Shown here: one piece after another, positions 1 through 5,700 of the stretch | How the letters are laid out: each line of letters starts with the position of its first letter | How positions within the stretch are numbered: position 1 is the stretch's first letter | Assembly (NCBI GenBank): GCA_023136305.1 | Contig: JAGLSF010000143.1 | Span: 1-5,700 of the forward strand | DNA length: 5,700 nt | Source of the DNA: Spirochaetota bacterium | GTDB lineage: Bacteria > Spirochaetota > B62-G9 > DRHN01 | Direction of reading: 5' to 3' | Position numbers and translations under genes: made by a program | The notes under the pieces: model-generated | Database searches by the model: none | What the model was told of the DNA's origin: nothing | What the model saw: only the letters and a program-made list of their open reading frames with translations

Positions 1-1
1 G

Positions 2-1087
2 TGGCTCCTGTTGAAGTATGCCAAAGCTGAGATCGAGCTTGAACAGGAGCGGCTGGCTGAGATCATCCAGCTCAAGTACGGCGAGGTGCAGCACTTCGAG
101 GAACTCGCGGCACAGTACGAATCCCAGGGACAGCTCGTTGATGCGGTCTCGGCGCATCTCAGTGCCTGTGTTGCGGCCCTCAAGATCGATGAAGGTGATG
201 TGTATTTCGACCGAAACATGATACGGGCCAGTGAACTCCTGCTGAAAGTCAGAGCCCATAAGACGGGTGAAGATCAGCTCGGCTGGGTGGGAAATCCCCT
301 GGATGGGCCTCTGGGTTTGCGGCTTTACTATCTCGAGGGTGAGCGGGAGGTCTCCATCCCCAACGTGCCGGTTCGTTTCTCATACCGTGTTCCCAAGGCA
401 AGGTCAGCCGGGTATAAGTGGATGGTTTCATCGGCGGTGACCGATCAGGAGGGCACGGCAGAGTATGCAGTCGGCATGGTCTATGAGGTCAGCAGGGAGA
501 ACCGTGTGGATGCGCGGATCGATCTTTCCACCTATCTCGGCTCGCTCAGGGCCACACCCTCCAGGTACCGTGAAAGTATCGAGTCCTTTGAGAATGTACT
601 GGCTTCGAAGAGGACAACCTTTCTCTTCGCCTCAGACACCAGGGCACGTGAGATAAGAACAGCCGTTTATTTCCTGCAGTACGATGAAGACGGCAGTGTC
701 CTCGTCAAGCCCGTGACGGCACCGGCTTTTTACGAGGTGCTCTTCGAAAAGCAGTTTGCCGTGCGTGTGATCGACATAAAACCGGGTTCCCTCGATGGCA
801 AGGAACAGGGGGAGGTGTGGCAGGAACTTGATGCCCGTGCAGCAAAGGGGACCAGGCGCATCATATTCGGCACTGCACAGGTCGTGGAGTACGACACCGT
901 TTCAGGCTATGAAATGGCACGGGTAACCGCCGAAGCAGCACTCCTCGACCGTGAAACCGATGAAATCATCAGGACCTGGCAGATACAGCGCAGCGGAACC
1001 GGGAGTTCACGGGAAGCTGCACGGCTGAATGCCTTCACGCAGGTGGGAAGGTCTCTCGGCGAGGTCATAGCAAACACTATGCCCTGA
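2..1087 (+). CDS. LPP20/FlgT-like envelope protein, 5'-truncated by window edge
   Basis: The reading frame is open from the first base to a TGA at 1085-1087, giving 361 visible residues. The TTG at 11 has no ribosome binding site and no signal peptide follows it, so the real start is probably upstream. Numbering from that TTG, residues 1-60 form a charged helical, TPR-like segment. Residues 97-170 look like an Ig-like beta domain (NVPVRFSY, then VTDQEGTAEYAV, the pattern of bacterial Ig-like repeats). Residues 245-355 resemble the C-terminal domain of LPP20/FlgT-type proteins: a GTAQVVEYDTVSGYEMARV strand pair, LLDRETDEII, then a glycine-rich turn and the helix SSREAARLNAFTQVGRSLGE. Such proteins are usually secreted lipoproteins of the periplasm or outer membrane. 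The signal peptide or lipobox would lie outside the window and cannot be checked. The specific role is unknown. It converges on the HD gene with stops 2 bases apart. Confidence 0.7.
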   Translation, partial: WLLLKYAKAEIELEQERLAEIIQLKYGEVQHFEELAAQYESQGQLVDAVSAHLSACVAALKIDEGDVYFDRNMIRASELLLKVRAHKTGEDQLGWVGNPLDGPLGLRLYYLEGEREVSIPNVPVRFSYRVPKARSAGYKWMVSSAVTDQEGTAEYAVGMVYEVSRENRVDARIDLSTYLGSLRATPSRYRESIESFENVLASKRTTFLFASDTRAREIRTAVYFLQYDEDGSVLVKPVTAPAFYEVLFEKQFAVRVIDIKPGSLDGKEQGEVWQELDARAAKGTRRIIFGTAQVVEYDTVSGYEMARVTAEAALLDRETDEIIRTWQIQRSGTGSSREAARLNAFTQVGRSLGEVIANTMP

Positions 1088-1089
1088 TT

Positions 1090-1647
1090 CTAGGTCAGTT
1101 CCACAATCGAGATCTCTCTGTCGAGCTGCTCGAGCGCCTTTTCCATGAAGAGGATCCTCTCCCGCGCAAGATTCCGGCTTCTCTCGAGTATGAGATGGCT
1201 CTCAGCCCGTTCCTTGTACTCCCGAATGTGACTTAGCACATCCACGAGGCTTTTGGCGCCCTTCCAGAAAAAGGCACCGATGGCGAGCCTGGTGATGCCC
1301 GACATGCCCAGGGAATCGAGTATATCGGCGTCATGAAGCATTTTCCCCTCTGTGGATTTCGGGTTCCCCTCGGGTATGTGGTTGAGGATCGCCTCCTTGA
1401 CCTGGGCGATCTTCACGGGTTTGAAACCGACCTCATGCAGAACGGCCTCGGCCTTCTCCGCTGACTGGAGCTGATGGGGTTCTGTGAGTATGATGTCGTG
1501 GAGGTAGGTGGCGGCATACAGCACCTCGTCGTCGTATGCATCCTCGAGCTGCTTTGCGAGGTGATAGACCCTGTTCACATGGTCAAACCCTCTCGCGAGC
1601 CTTCCCGCACACATATCTTTCGCATATTGTATGATGATGTTCTGCAA
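1090..1647 (-). CDS. HD-domain metal-dependent phosphohydrolase-like protein
   Basis: This 185-residue protein is probably a soluble metal-dependent phosphohydrolase of the HD superfamily, similar in style to the small YpgQ/YedJ-type proteins. Visible metal ligands are H23 (FDHVNRV), H50-D51 (YLHDI) and D106 within LHDADILDSLG; H90 (ILNHIP) may also contribute. The rest is helical, with a charged C-terminal helix pair (about 140-178). The natural substrate cannot be told from sequence; a nucleotide is typical of the family. The start chosen is TTG at 1645-1647. It has TGGAG 8 bases upstream and lies about 40 bases downstream of a strong promoter, and homology to the HD fold begins just after it. 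The same frame stays open far upstream to 2673, but that part is antisense to cysS and is not coding. The next in-frame ATG (M12) lacks a binding site and would leave only 11 residues before the first metal histidine. The gene is divergent from cysS. Confidence 0.85.
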   Translation of the reverse strand: MQNIIIQYAKDMCAGRLARGFDHVNRVYHLAKQLEDAYDDEVLYAATYLHDIILTEPHQLQSAEKAEAVLHEVGFKPVKIAQVKEAILNHIPEGNPKSTEGKMLHDADILDSLGMSGITRLAIGAFFWKGAKSLVDVLSHIREYKERAESHLILERSRNLARERILFMEKALEQLDREISIVELT

Positions 1648-1655
1648 GGTGAGTG

Positions 1656-1660
1656 CTCCA
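1656..1660 (-). promoter_or_regulatory. Ribosome binding site of the HD gene (fixes a TTG start)
   Basis: TGGAG on the minus strand lies 8 bases before the TTG at 1647-1645. It decides the start, because no in-frame ATG or GTG exists between the promoter and the HD domain. An out-of-frame ATG slightly upstream (minus strand, about 1677) reads only four codons before TAG. Confidence 0.65.
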
Positions 1661-1681
1661 TCTATGGTATGTTCATGCTCT

Positions 1682-1710
1682 TTTTCTTTGCAGCTAATAT
1701 ATCTTTTAAT
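1682..1710 (+). promoter_or_regulatory. Weak candidate promoter for cysS
   Basis: A -10-like TTTAAT at 1705-1710 (5 of 6) has a poor -35-like TTTTCT at 1682-1687 (3 of 6) 17 bases upstream. The match is weak, but cysS needs a promoter and this AT-rich stretch is the only plausible place in the 102-base divergent spacer. If real, it overlaps the opposite HD-gene promoter almost completely, so the two would compete for polymerase. Confidence 0.25.
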
Positions 1711-1724
1711 AAATTCACAGTCAA
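1696..1724 (-). promoter_or_regulatory. Sigma70-type promoter for the HD gene
   Basis: On the minus strand the sequence reads TTGACT (1724-1719), a 17-base AT-rich spacer (1718-1702), then TATATT (1701-1696). These match the consensus at 5 of 6 and 5 of 6 positions with ideal spacing. Transcription would begin near 1688-1690, leaving a leader of about 40 bases before the TTG start. This is the best promoter match in the window. Confidence 0.75.
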
Positions 1725-1741
1725 TAAAGCCCGGGAGCAGT

Positions 1742-1746
1742 GAGGA
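1742..1746 (+). promoter_or_regulatory. Ribosome binding site of cysS
   Basis: GAGGA sits 3 bases before the ATG at 1750, closer than usual. A second purine run, GGGAG at 1733-1737, sits 12 bases upstream and could help. The ATG is supported by protein homology, since the CysRS N-terminus begins at MKLYDTL. Confidence 0.5.
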
Positions 1747-1749
1747 CCT

Positions 1750-3138
1750 ATGAAACTCTACGATACGCTGCAAAAGAAGAAGGTTGCCTTCCAGCCGATC
1801 AGGAAACAGGAGGTCGGCATCTATCTCTGCGGCCCGACGGTTTACGATTACGGGCATCTCGGGCACGGGCGTTCGGCAATCGTCTTCGATCTTCTCAGGC
1901 GTTATTTCATCTACAGGGGGTACCGGGTGACCTTTGTGCGAAATTGGACCGATATCGACGACAAAACCATCGAACGCGCCAGGCAGGAGGGGATCACGGT
2001 GGAGGAGCTCACCGGGAAGTTCATCCATATCTACCGAGAGGACTACGCAAAGCTGAACATACTCGAACCCGATTATGCACCGAAACCCACTGATCACATG
2101 GCTGAAATTATCATGATCATAGAGCGGCTGTTTGAGAATGGGCACGCCTATACGCTCGAAGACGGTGTGTACTTCGACATTGCAAGCTTTAAGGGATACG
2201 GCGCTCTGAGCGGTCAGTCCCTCGACGAGCTTCGAAGCGGCGCACGGATCGAGGTGGACGAATCGAAGAGGAATCCCGGCGATTTTGCACTGTGGAAATT
2301 CCAGAAGCCCGGGGAGCCGGCCTGGGACAGCCCGTGGGGCAGGGGTCGGCCGGGCTGGCACATCGAATGCTCGGCCATGAGCTCCCGCTATCTGGGAGAG
2401 GAGTTTGACATACACTGCGGCGGCCAGGACCTCATATTCCCCCATCACGAGGATGAGATCGCTCAGTCCCGGGGTGCGGGCTATGGATTTGCCCGCTACT
2501 GGCTGCACAACGGTTTTCTCAACATTAACGATGAAAAGATGAGCAAGTCCCTTGGAAACTTCTTTACACTCCGAGATGTTTTCAAGCGCTATACACCACA
2601 TGCGGTACGCTTCTTCCTCCTGTCGGCGCATTACCGGGCGCCGTTGAGCTTCAGCGAGGAGAACCTGCAGCACGCGGAAAACACCCTGAAGCGGTACAAT
2701 GATTTTATACTCCGTCTCACGGAAATCACCGGAAAAGGGCCGACAGGAGAGGTGGGAGAGGAAATGCAGGATCTCATTGAGAATGCGAAGCAGGGTTTTG
2801 AAGGAGGGCTCGATGACGACCTGAACATATCGAAGGCACTCGCATCCATTGCAGACCTGATAAGAGCGGTAAACTGCAGCATTGATGGGGGGAGCGTGAC
2901 TCCTTCGGAGGCTGCTTCGGTGATCGGCTTCCTTGAGAATATCAATGAAGTGCTCGGTGTCTTTTCCTTTGAACGGGAGATGCTCCCTGAGGAGATCGAG
3001 GAGCTCATCGAGGAGCGGACCCGTGTACGGGCAGAAAGAAACTTTGCACGTGCTGACGAGATCCGGGATACGCTCCTCGAGCGCGGCATTGTACTGGAGG
3101 ACACGAGGGACGGAACGCGCTGGAAAAGGTCCTCCTGA
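1750..3138 (+). CDS. cysS: Cysteinyl-tRNA synthetase (class I, complete)
   Basis: CysRS activates cysteine with ATP and charges tRNA-Cys in the cytoplasm. The 462 residues match the usual bacterial length (E. coli about 461). The N-terminus MKLYDTLQKKK is typical. LCGPTVYDYGH carries the first zinc cysteine (C27), and the class I HIGH signature appears as HLGH (36-39). The WTDIDDKTIERA segment follows. The remaining zinc ligands are C207 in WHIECS, and H232 and E236 in FPHHEDE. The second ATP motif is KMSKS at 263-267. The C-terminal third is the helical DALR-type and anticodon-binding region, including RNFARADEIRDTLLERGI, which is characteristic of the family. No key residue is missing and no frameshift is seen. 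It is transcribed divergently from the HD gene and appears monocistronic. It converges on the queG-like gene, with no obvious terminator after its TGA. Confidence 0.98.
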   Translation: MKLYDTLQKKKVAFQPIRKQEVGIYLCGPTVYDYGHLGHGRSAIVFDLLRRYFIYRGYRVTFVRNWTDIDDKTIERARQEGITVEELTGKFIHIYREDYAKLNILEPDYAPKPTDHMAEIIMIIERLFENGHAYTLEDGVYFDIASFKGYGALSGQSLDELRSGARIEVDESKRNPGDFALWKFQKPGEPAWDSPWGRGRPGWHIECSAMSSRYLGEEFDIHCGGQDLIFPHHEDEIAQSRGAGYGFARYWLHNGFLNINDEKMSKSLGNFFTLRDVFKRYTPHAVRFFLLSAHYRAPLSFSEENLQHAENTLKRYNDFILRLTEITGKGPTGEVGEEMQDLIENAKQGFEGGLDDDLNISKALASIADLIRAVNCSIDGGSVTPSEAASVIGFLENINEVLGVFSFEREMLPEEIEELIEERTRVRAERNFARADEIRDTLLERGIVLEDTRDGTRWKRSS

Positions 3139-3292
3139 GTAATCTCACCCCTGTAATCAGATTTGAAAAATACCCTACAATTGAATAAGAAAATAATAGA
3201 AGCAGTACGGAGCTCTCCCAAAAGCTGCGGGAAATTCTGGACAGTTTCTAGCCCCTATCGCGGGCTGTCTGCAATCAGCGAGAGTGCTGCAA
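3139..3292. other. Convergent spacer between cysS and the QueG-like gene
   Basis: These 154 bases separate two convergent genes. The left half (about 3160-3205) is AT-rich and the right half GC-richer. A weak inverted repeat, AGCCC and GGGCT at 3250-3266 with a 7-base loop, has no following T tract on either strand. No small gene with a start signal and no clear promoter was found. It probably serves only as the 3' ends of both transcripts. Confidence 0.5.
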
Positions 3293-3296
3293 TCAG
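3269..3296. repeat. Short direct repeat spanning the stop of the QueG-like gene
   Basis: CTGCAATCAG occurs at 3269-3278 and again at 3287-3296, an 18-base period. The second copy contains the stop codon of the QueG-like gene (minus strand, 3295-3293). The short match may be a local slippage duplication of the gene's 3' end. No function is apparent. Confidence 0.4.
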
Positions 3297-4522
3297 AGAA
3301 TGCGCCCTATCTCATCCCGGACATATGCGTCTCCTTCATCATGCAGCCGCCTCTCCAGGGCCCTCCTGCTCGCCCCGGTGTCCATTCTCCCCAGGGCCCA
3401 TGCCGCTGATGCTCGAATAACCGGAGATGTGTGGGAAAGCCAGGTTTCCAGTAGCGGAAGGGCTCCTTCATGGGGACAATTTCCGAGGCAGAGAAGCGCG
3501 TTTTGAACGATGGCGAGCCGGTCGCGTATGATGAGCTGATTGTCCCTGAACCGCTCATCCCACTGGTTATGGCTGTAAGAGAGCAGGTCGATGAGGTCCT
3601 CACCCGTACCCACGTACCCAACGAAATGCTTCTCGGCATTCGACTCGAGCCTACTGTTGTAGGGGCATACATCGATGCAGGTGCTGCAGCCGTAGAGCCT
3701 GTTTTTCCATATCGGGCGGTAGATCTGCGGCACAGGTATGACGTTCTCCGAGAGGTACTGAAAACATCTGTTTATGTCTAGCGTACCCTGCTCGATGAGT
3801 GCACCGGTGGGGCATGCATCGATGCACCGCGTGCAATCCCCGCACGATGTAAATTCTGGTTCACGTGGAACATTCAATTCCTCGAATCTCGAGCCGGTGA
3901 AGTCGATACGCAGATCGGTCAGCACCTCACCTACGACAAAGTAGGAACCCATCTCCCTGCAGATGAGCACGCAGTTCTTGCCTAAGGCCGCAAGCCCGGA
4001 GAATGCGAAGAGTATCTTTTCGGGGATGGAGGTGTAGTTGGAAAGTACCTTTGCCCTGAGAGAGATGCCGAGTTCCCCCTCGAGCCCGGCTACAAGCTCC
4101 CAAAGCTTCCCGTAAAGATAGCGGTAGTTGTTCCGCCAGGTGAAGCGGGCAATACGGCCATAGGGACGGCCCGTACCCTTTGTGCTCAATTCACGGGGAA
4201 TCTTGTGCCCTGGCGACGACACAGCAGTTGGTGTGCTGCGGATGTATCCCCTTTCGTCGGGATACTCCTCGTCGGTGTAGTAGTATTTTGCCGCAACGAT
4301 AATACTCCGGGCCCACTCTCGGTAACCTTTAAAGGAATAGGCCCTTTTAGTCTTTTCCTCGGTCCATCTGTAGTGTGCTGGAATGAGGCCTTTACTCAAT
4401 GCCCCGATGGTGTGCTCCAGGGGGCCGGAGAGGTCGGGGACGGGTATGATGTGTAATGCATCGATACCTGTAGCATATTTAGCAAGAGCGCTATATACTT
4501 TGTCATAATTCATAAGCCGCAT
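3293..4522 (-). CDS. queG: QueG-family (epoxyqueuosine reductase-like) double [4Fe-4S] protein with HEAT-like tail
   Basis: QueG is a cobalamin-dependent cytoplasmic enzyme that reduces epoxyqueuosine to queuosine in tRNA. This 409-residue protein has its domain order: an N-terminal corrinoid-binding-type region, with IPEK (166-169), GLAALGKN and GSYFVVGEVLTDL (192-204); then two ferredoxin-type clusters, C227, C230, C233, C237 and C253, C279, C282, C286; then NRLYGCSTC matching the family. HEAT-like repeats follow at about 338-405 (ALPLLETWL, RASAAWALGRM). It departs from canonical QueG at two places: the catalytic aspartate position appears to be N162 (SNYTSIPEK instead of a DS-P-EK pattern), and the Asp-Tyr-His motif reads NNYRY at 131-135. 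It may thus be a paralogue with another substrate; the symbol is provisional. The ATG at 4522 directly follows an in-frame TAG. AAGGA lies 14 bases upstream, which is rather far. It is last in the mtnA-AEC operon. Confidence 0.85.
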   Translation of the reverse strand: MRLMNYDKVYSALAKYATGIDALHIIPVPDLSGPLEHTIGALSKGLIPAHYRWTEEKTKRAYSFKGYREWARSIIVAAKYYYTDEEYPDERGYIRSTPTAVSSPGHKIPRELSTKGTGRPYGRIARFTWRNNYRYLYGKLWELVAGLEGELGISLRAKVLSNYTSIPEKILFAFSGLAALGKNCVLICREMGSYFVVGEVLTDLRIDFTGSRFEELNVPREPEFTSCGDCTRCIDACPTGALIEQGTLDINRCFQYLSENVIPVPQIYRPIWKNRLYGCSTCIDVCPYNSRLESNAEKHFVGYVGTGEDLIDLLSYSHNQWDERFRDNQLIIRDRLAIVQNALLCLGNCPHEGALPLLETWLSHTSPVIRASAAWALGRMDTGASRRALERRLHDEGDAYVRDEIGRIL

Positions 4523-4533
4523 CTAGTTGCACA

Positions 4534-4541
4534 CCATCCTT
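4534..4541 (-). promoter_or_regulatory. Distant Shine-Dalgarno-like site before the QueG-like gene
   Basis: AAGGATGG lies in the 26-base gap after the permease stop. Its AAGGA core is 14 bases from the ATG at 4522, longer than the usual 5-9. The same bases contain an ATG that opens a four-codon frame ending in TAG right against the real start, in the same frame. Translation may rely on coupling to the upstream gene. Confidence 0.3.
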
Positions 4542-4548
4542 ACAGTGA

Positions 4549-5505
4549 TCACAGAGAGCCCTGTATGTAGAAGATGGCCGGGATGACCGGCACGATCAAT
4601 AGGGTAGTCAATATCCAGGCAGCATTGGCCAGGTCCTCGTTGAGTCTGAATATCTTTGATAGAACAACCGCAAGTATTGCCGTGGGCATAAAGGACTCCA
4701 CAAATACGACCTGCAGAGGAAGTACGTTAGCCATCCGAAAGTAACCGAGGGCCCACATGAGCAGCAGGCTCATCAGCGGATTGTACACGAACTTGATGAG
4801 CGAGATCCACAGAGAGTGTTTCACATACTTGAGGGAGCGGTGGAAGTTGAGCCCGAGAGCGATGGCGAAGGAAAAACTGGCGGTGAGCAGATAGGCGAGG
4901 AATTTGGTAACCAGCAGGTTGAGAAGCACCGGCCGTGCCACATCTGCCAGGTTCAGTCCCATGCCGATGCACATGGAGGAAATGGGAACGATGCTCACCG
5001 GATTGCGTACGAGGTCCAGGAACGCATCCCGAAGCCGGTTGTCTCCCTCGCCGGTTATGGAGCTCATCAGAGAAAATCCCACGAAGTAGTAGAAGGGCAA
5101 ATAGAGGGTGATGTACCAGCTTGCAAGGTAGAGGCCCTGATCCCCGAAAAGAATGAAGCAGAGGAAAACGCCCAGAGTCGGACCGGTGTTGGAAAACATG
5201 GAGCATGCGACAAAGCTTCCCTTTTCCTTCCTGTTCAGATGAAGCAGCCCAGACAGGAGTATACCGGGGAGAAGGGAGAGGGCCTGTACACTCACTGAAA
5301 TCAGGGGCATGGTGAGGAGCTGTAACCCCCTGAGTTCCACAGACCAGAAGGAGTTCAATGTGATGAGGGGCGTCAGGAATATGAGGAAGGCCCTGGTGAG
5401 CATCCTGCTCTTTTCACGAAGCTTCGGAAAGCCGAAACGGGCACCGTAACCGAGAAGTAGGCAGCCGTATATGGTAATGAGGAAAATGATGAATTTGGAT
5501 GTCAT
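4549..5505 (-). CDS. AEC (auxin efflux carrier) family membrane permease
   Basis: This is an integral inner-membrane protein of 318 residues, the usual size of bacterial AEC permeases, which carry small carboxylates or amino acids (malate, malonate and others). Ten hydrophobic segments are visible, at about 4-22, 38-55, 62-88, 97-120, 126-148, 170-186, 192-218, 230-254, 261-284 and 292-314. They form two sets of five around a polar central loop (about 150-168). The family's Asn-containing segment appears as SNTGPTLG (105-112) and the second-half counterpart as ESFMPTAILAVVLSKIF (270-286). The substrate cannot be inferred from sequence. The ATG at 5505-5503 overlaps the mtnA TGA in an ATGA arrangement with no clear ribosome binding site, so translation is probably coupled to mtnA. 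The QueG-like gene follows after 26 bases. Confidence 0.87.
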   Translation of the reverse strand: MTSKFIIFLITIYGCLLLGYGARFGFPKLREKSRMLTRAFLIFLTPLITLNSFWSVELRGLQLLTMPLISVSVQALSLLPGILLSGLLHLNRKEKGSFVACSMFSNTGPTLGVFLCFILFGDQGLYLASWYITLYLPFYYFVGFSLMSSITGEGDNRLRDAFLDLVRNPVSIVPISSMCIGMGLNLADVARPVLLNLLVTKFLAYLLTASFSFAIALGLNFHRSLKYVKHSLWISLIKFVYNPLMSLLLMWALGYFRMANVLPLQVVFVESFMPTAILAVVLSKIFRLNEDLANAAWILTTLLIVPVIPAIFYIQGSL

Positions 5506-5700
5506 GAGCGCATGATTCGAGCAATGTTCTTTTTGTAGGGAGCAGAGACAATGCCCCTTTCAGTTATGATACCCCTGATATAGCGGGCAGGCGTGACGTC
5601 GAAGGCCGGGTTGTACACCTGTACATCCGAGGGTGCAGTCTGCCTGCCGAATCCTCTGATCACTTCATCAGGGGCCCGTTCCTCAATGGGTATGTCAGCC
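5502..5700 (-). CDS. mtnA: Methylthioribose-1-phosphate isomerase, C-terminal fragment (window edge)
   Basis: Only the last 65 residues are inside the window; the gene continues beyond 5700. MtnA converts 5-methylthioribose 1-phosphate to the ribulose form in methionine salvage, and in some bacteria acts on 5-deoxyribose 1-phosphate. It belongs to the fold shared with eIF2B subunits. The fragment starts in the IPIEER motif and continues through a QTAPSDVQVYNPAFDVTP segment, where NPAFDVTP is a hallmark of the family. It ends with ITERGIVSAPYKKNI. The catalytic residues lie upstream and cannot be checked. The related eIF2B-like ribose-1,5-bisphosphate isomerases share the tail pattern, so the exact substrate is slightly uncertain. 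Its TGA (5504-5502) overlaps the permease start by 4 bases, placing it first among the operon genes visible. Confidence 0.88.
   Translation of the reverse strand, partial: ADIPIEERAPDEVIRGFGRQTAPSDVQVYNPAFDVTPARYIRGIITERGIVSAPYKKNIARIMRS

Noticed and set aside
11..13. TTG at 11 as the true start of the LPP20-like gene
   Set aside because: The frame continues to the window edge, there is no binding site or signal peptide, and related proteins are longer at the N-terminus.
1474..1743. Open plus-strand frame ending just before cysS, a possible leader gene
   Set aside because: Most of it is antisense to the HD gene and the rest reads through the promoter region; there is no clear binding site.
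1648..2673. Long open minus-strand frame upstream of the HD gene
   Set aside because: It is antisense to the fully conserved cysS, shows no recognisable protein and lies upstream of the HD gene's promoter and binding site.
3176..3181. TACAAT, a -10-like box in the convergent spacer
   Set aside because: There is no -35-like hexamer at the right distance and no gene downstream on that strand.
2631..3221. Open minus-strand frame of about 196 codons over the cysS 3' end
   Set aside because: It is rich in Ser and Arg, the typical look of a shadow frame opposite a coding gene, and cysS is secure here.
3240..3269. Possible terminator hairpin (AGCCC/GGGCT with outer GAC/GTC)
   Set aside because: The stem is only 5 base pairs, the outer pairing needs a 7-base bulge, and no T run follows in either direction.
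4816..5298. Open plus-strand frame of about 160 codons
   Set aside because: It is antisense to the membrane permease, of low-complexity charged composition and without recognisable domains.

Overview
The window holds six protein-coding genes of an ordinary bacterial chromosome, two of them cut by the window edges, packed tightly on both strands. Base composition is moderately GC-rich by eye, with AT-rich spacers. A LPP20/FlgT-type envelope protein, a QueG-like double [4Fe-4S] protein and MtnA together would fit a Gram-negative, largely anaerobic lineage such as Desulfobacterota or Nitrospirota. That placement is an inference from gene style, not a phylogenetic result. No RNA gene, mobile element, CRISPR array or phage gene was seen.

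Layout, left to right. (1) 2-1087, plus: the C-terminal 361 residues of a LPP20/FlgT-like envelope protein whose start lies outside the window. (2) 1090-1647, minus: a 185-residue HD-domain phosphohydrolase-like protein, convergent with gene 1 and separated from it by only 2 bases between stop codons. (3) 1648-1749: a divergent control region with a very good sigma70-type promoter firing leftward into the HD gene, and a weak possible promoter for cysS on the other strand. (4) 1750-3138, plus: complete cysteinyl-tRNA synthetase. (5) 3139-3292: a short convergent spacer with no convincing terminator and a small direct repeat. (6) 5700 to 3293, minus: a probable operon of mtnA (3' end only), an AEC-family permease overlapping it by 4 bases, and a QueG-family iron-sulfur protein 26 bases further on.

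cysS is housekeeping translation. The HD gene shares only its promoter region with cysS and its function is unknown. The leftward operon links methylthioribose-1-phosphate metabolism (methionine or 5'-deoxynucleoside salvage), a carboxylate-type permease and a corrinoid/iron-sulfur reductase-like protein. The last is the most interesting item. It has all eight cluster cysteines and C-terminal HEAT-like repeats of QueG, but the catalytic aspartate position appears to be asparagine and the usual Asp-Tyr-His motif is altered. It may therefore be a QueG paralogue with another substrate. No clearly new multi-gene system is visible beyond this.
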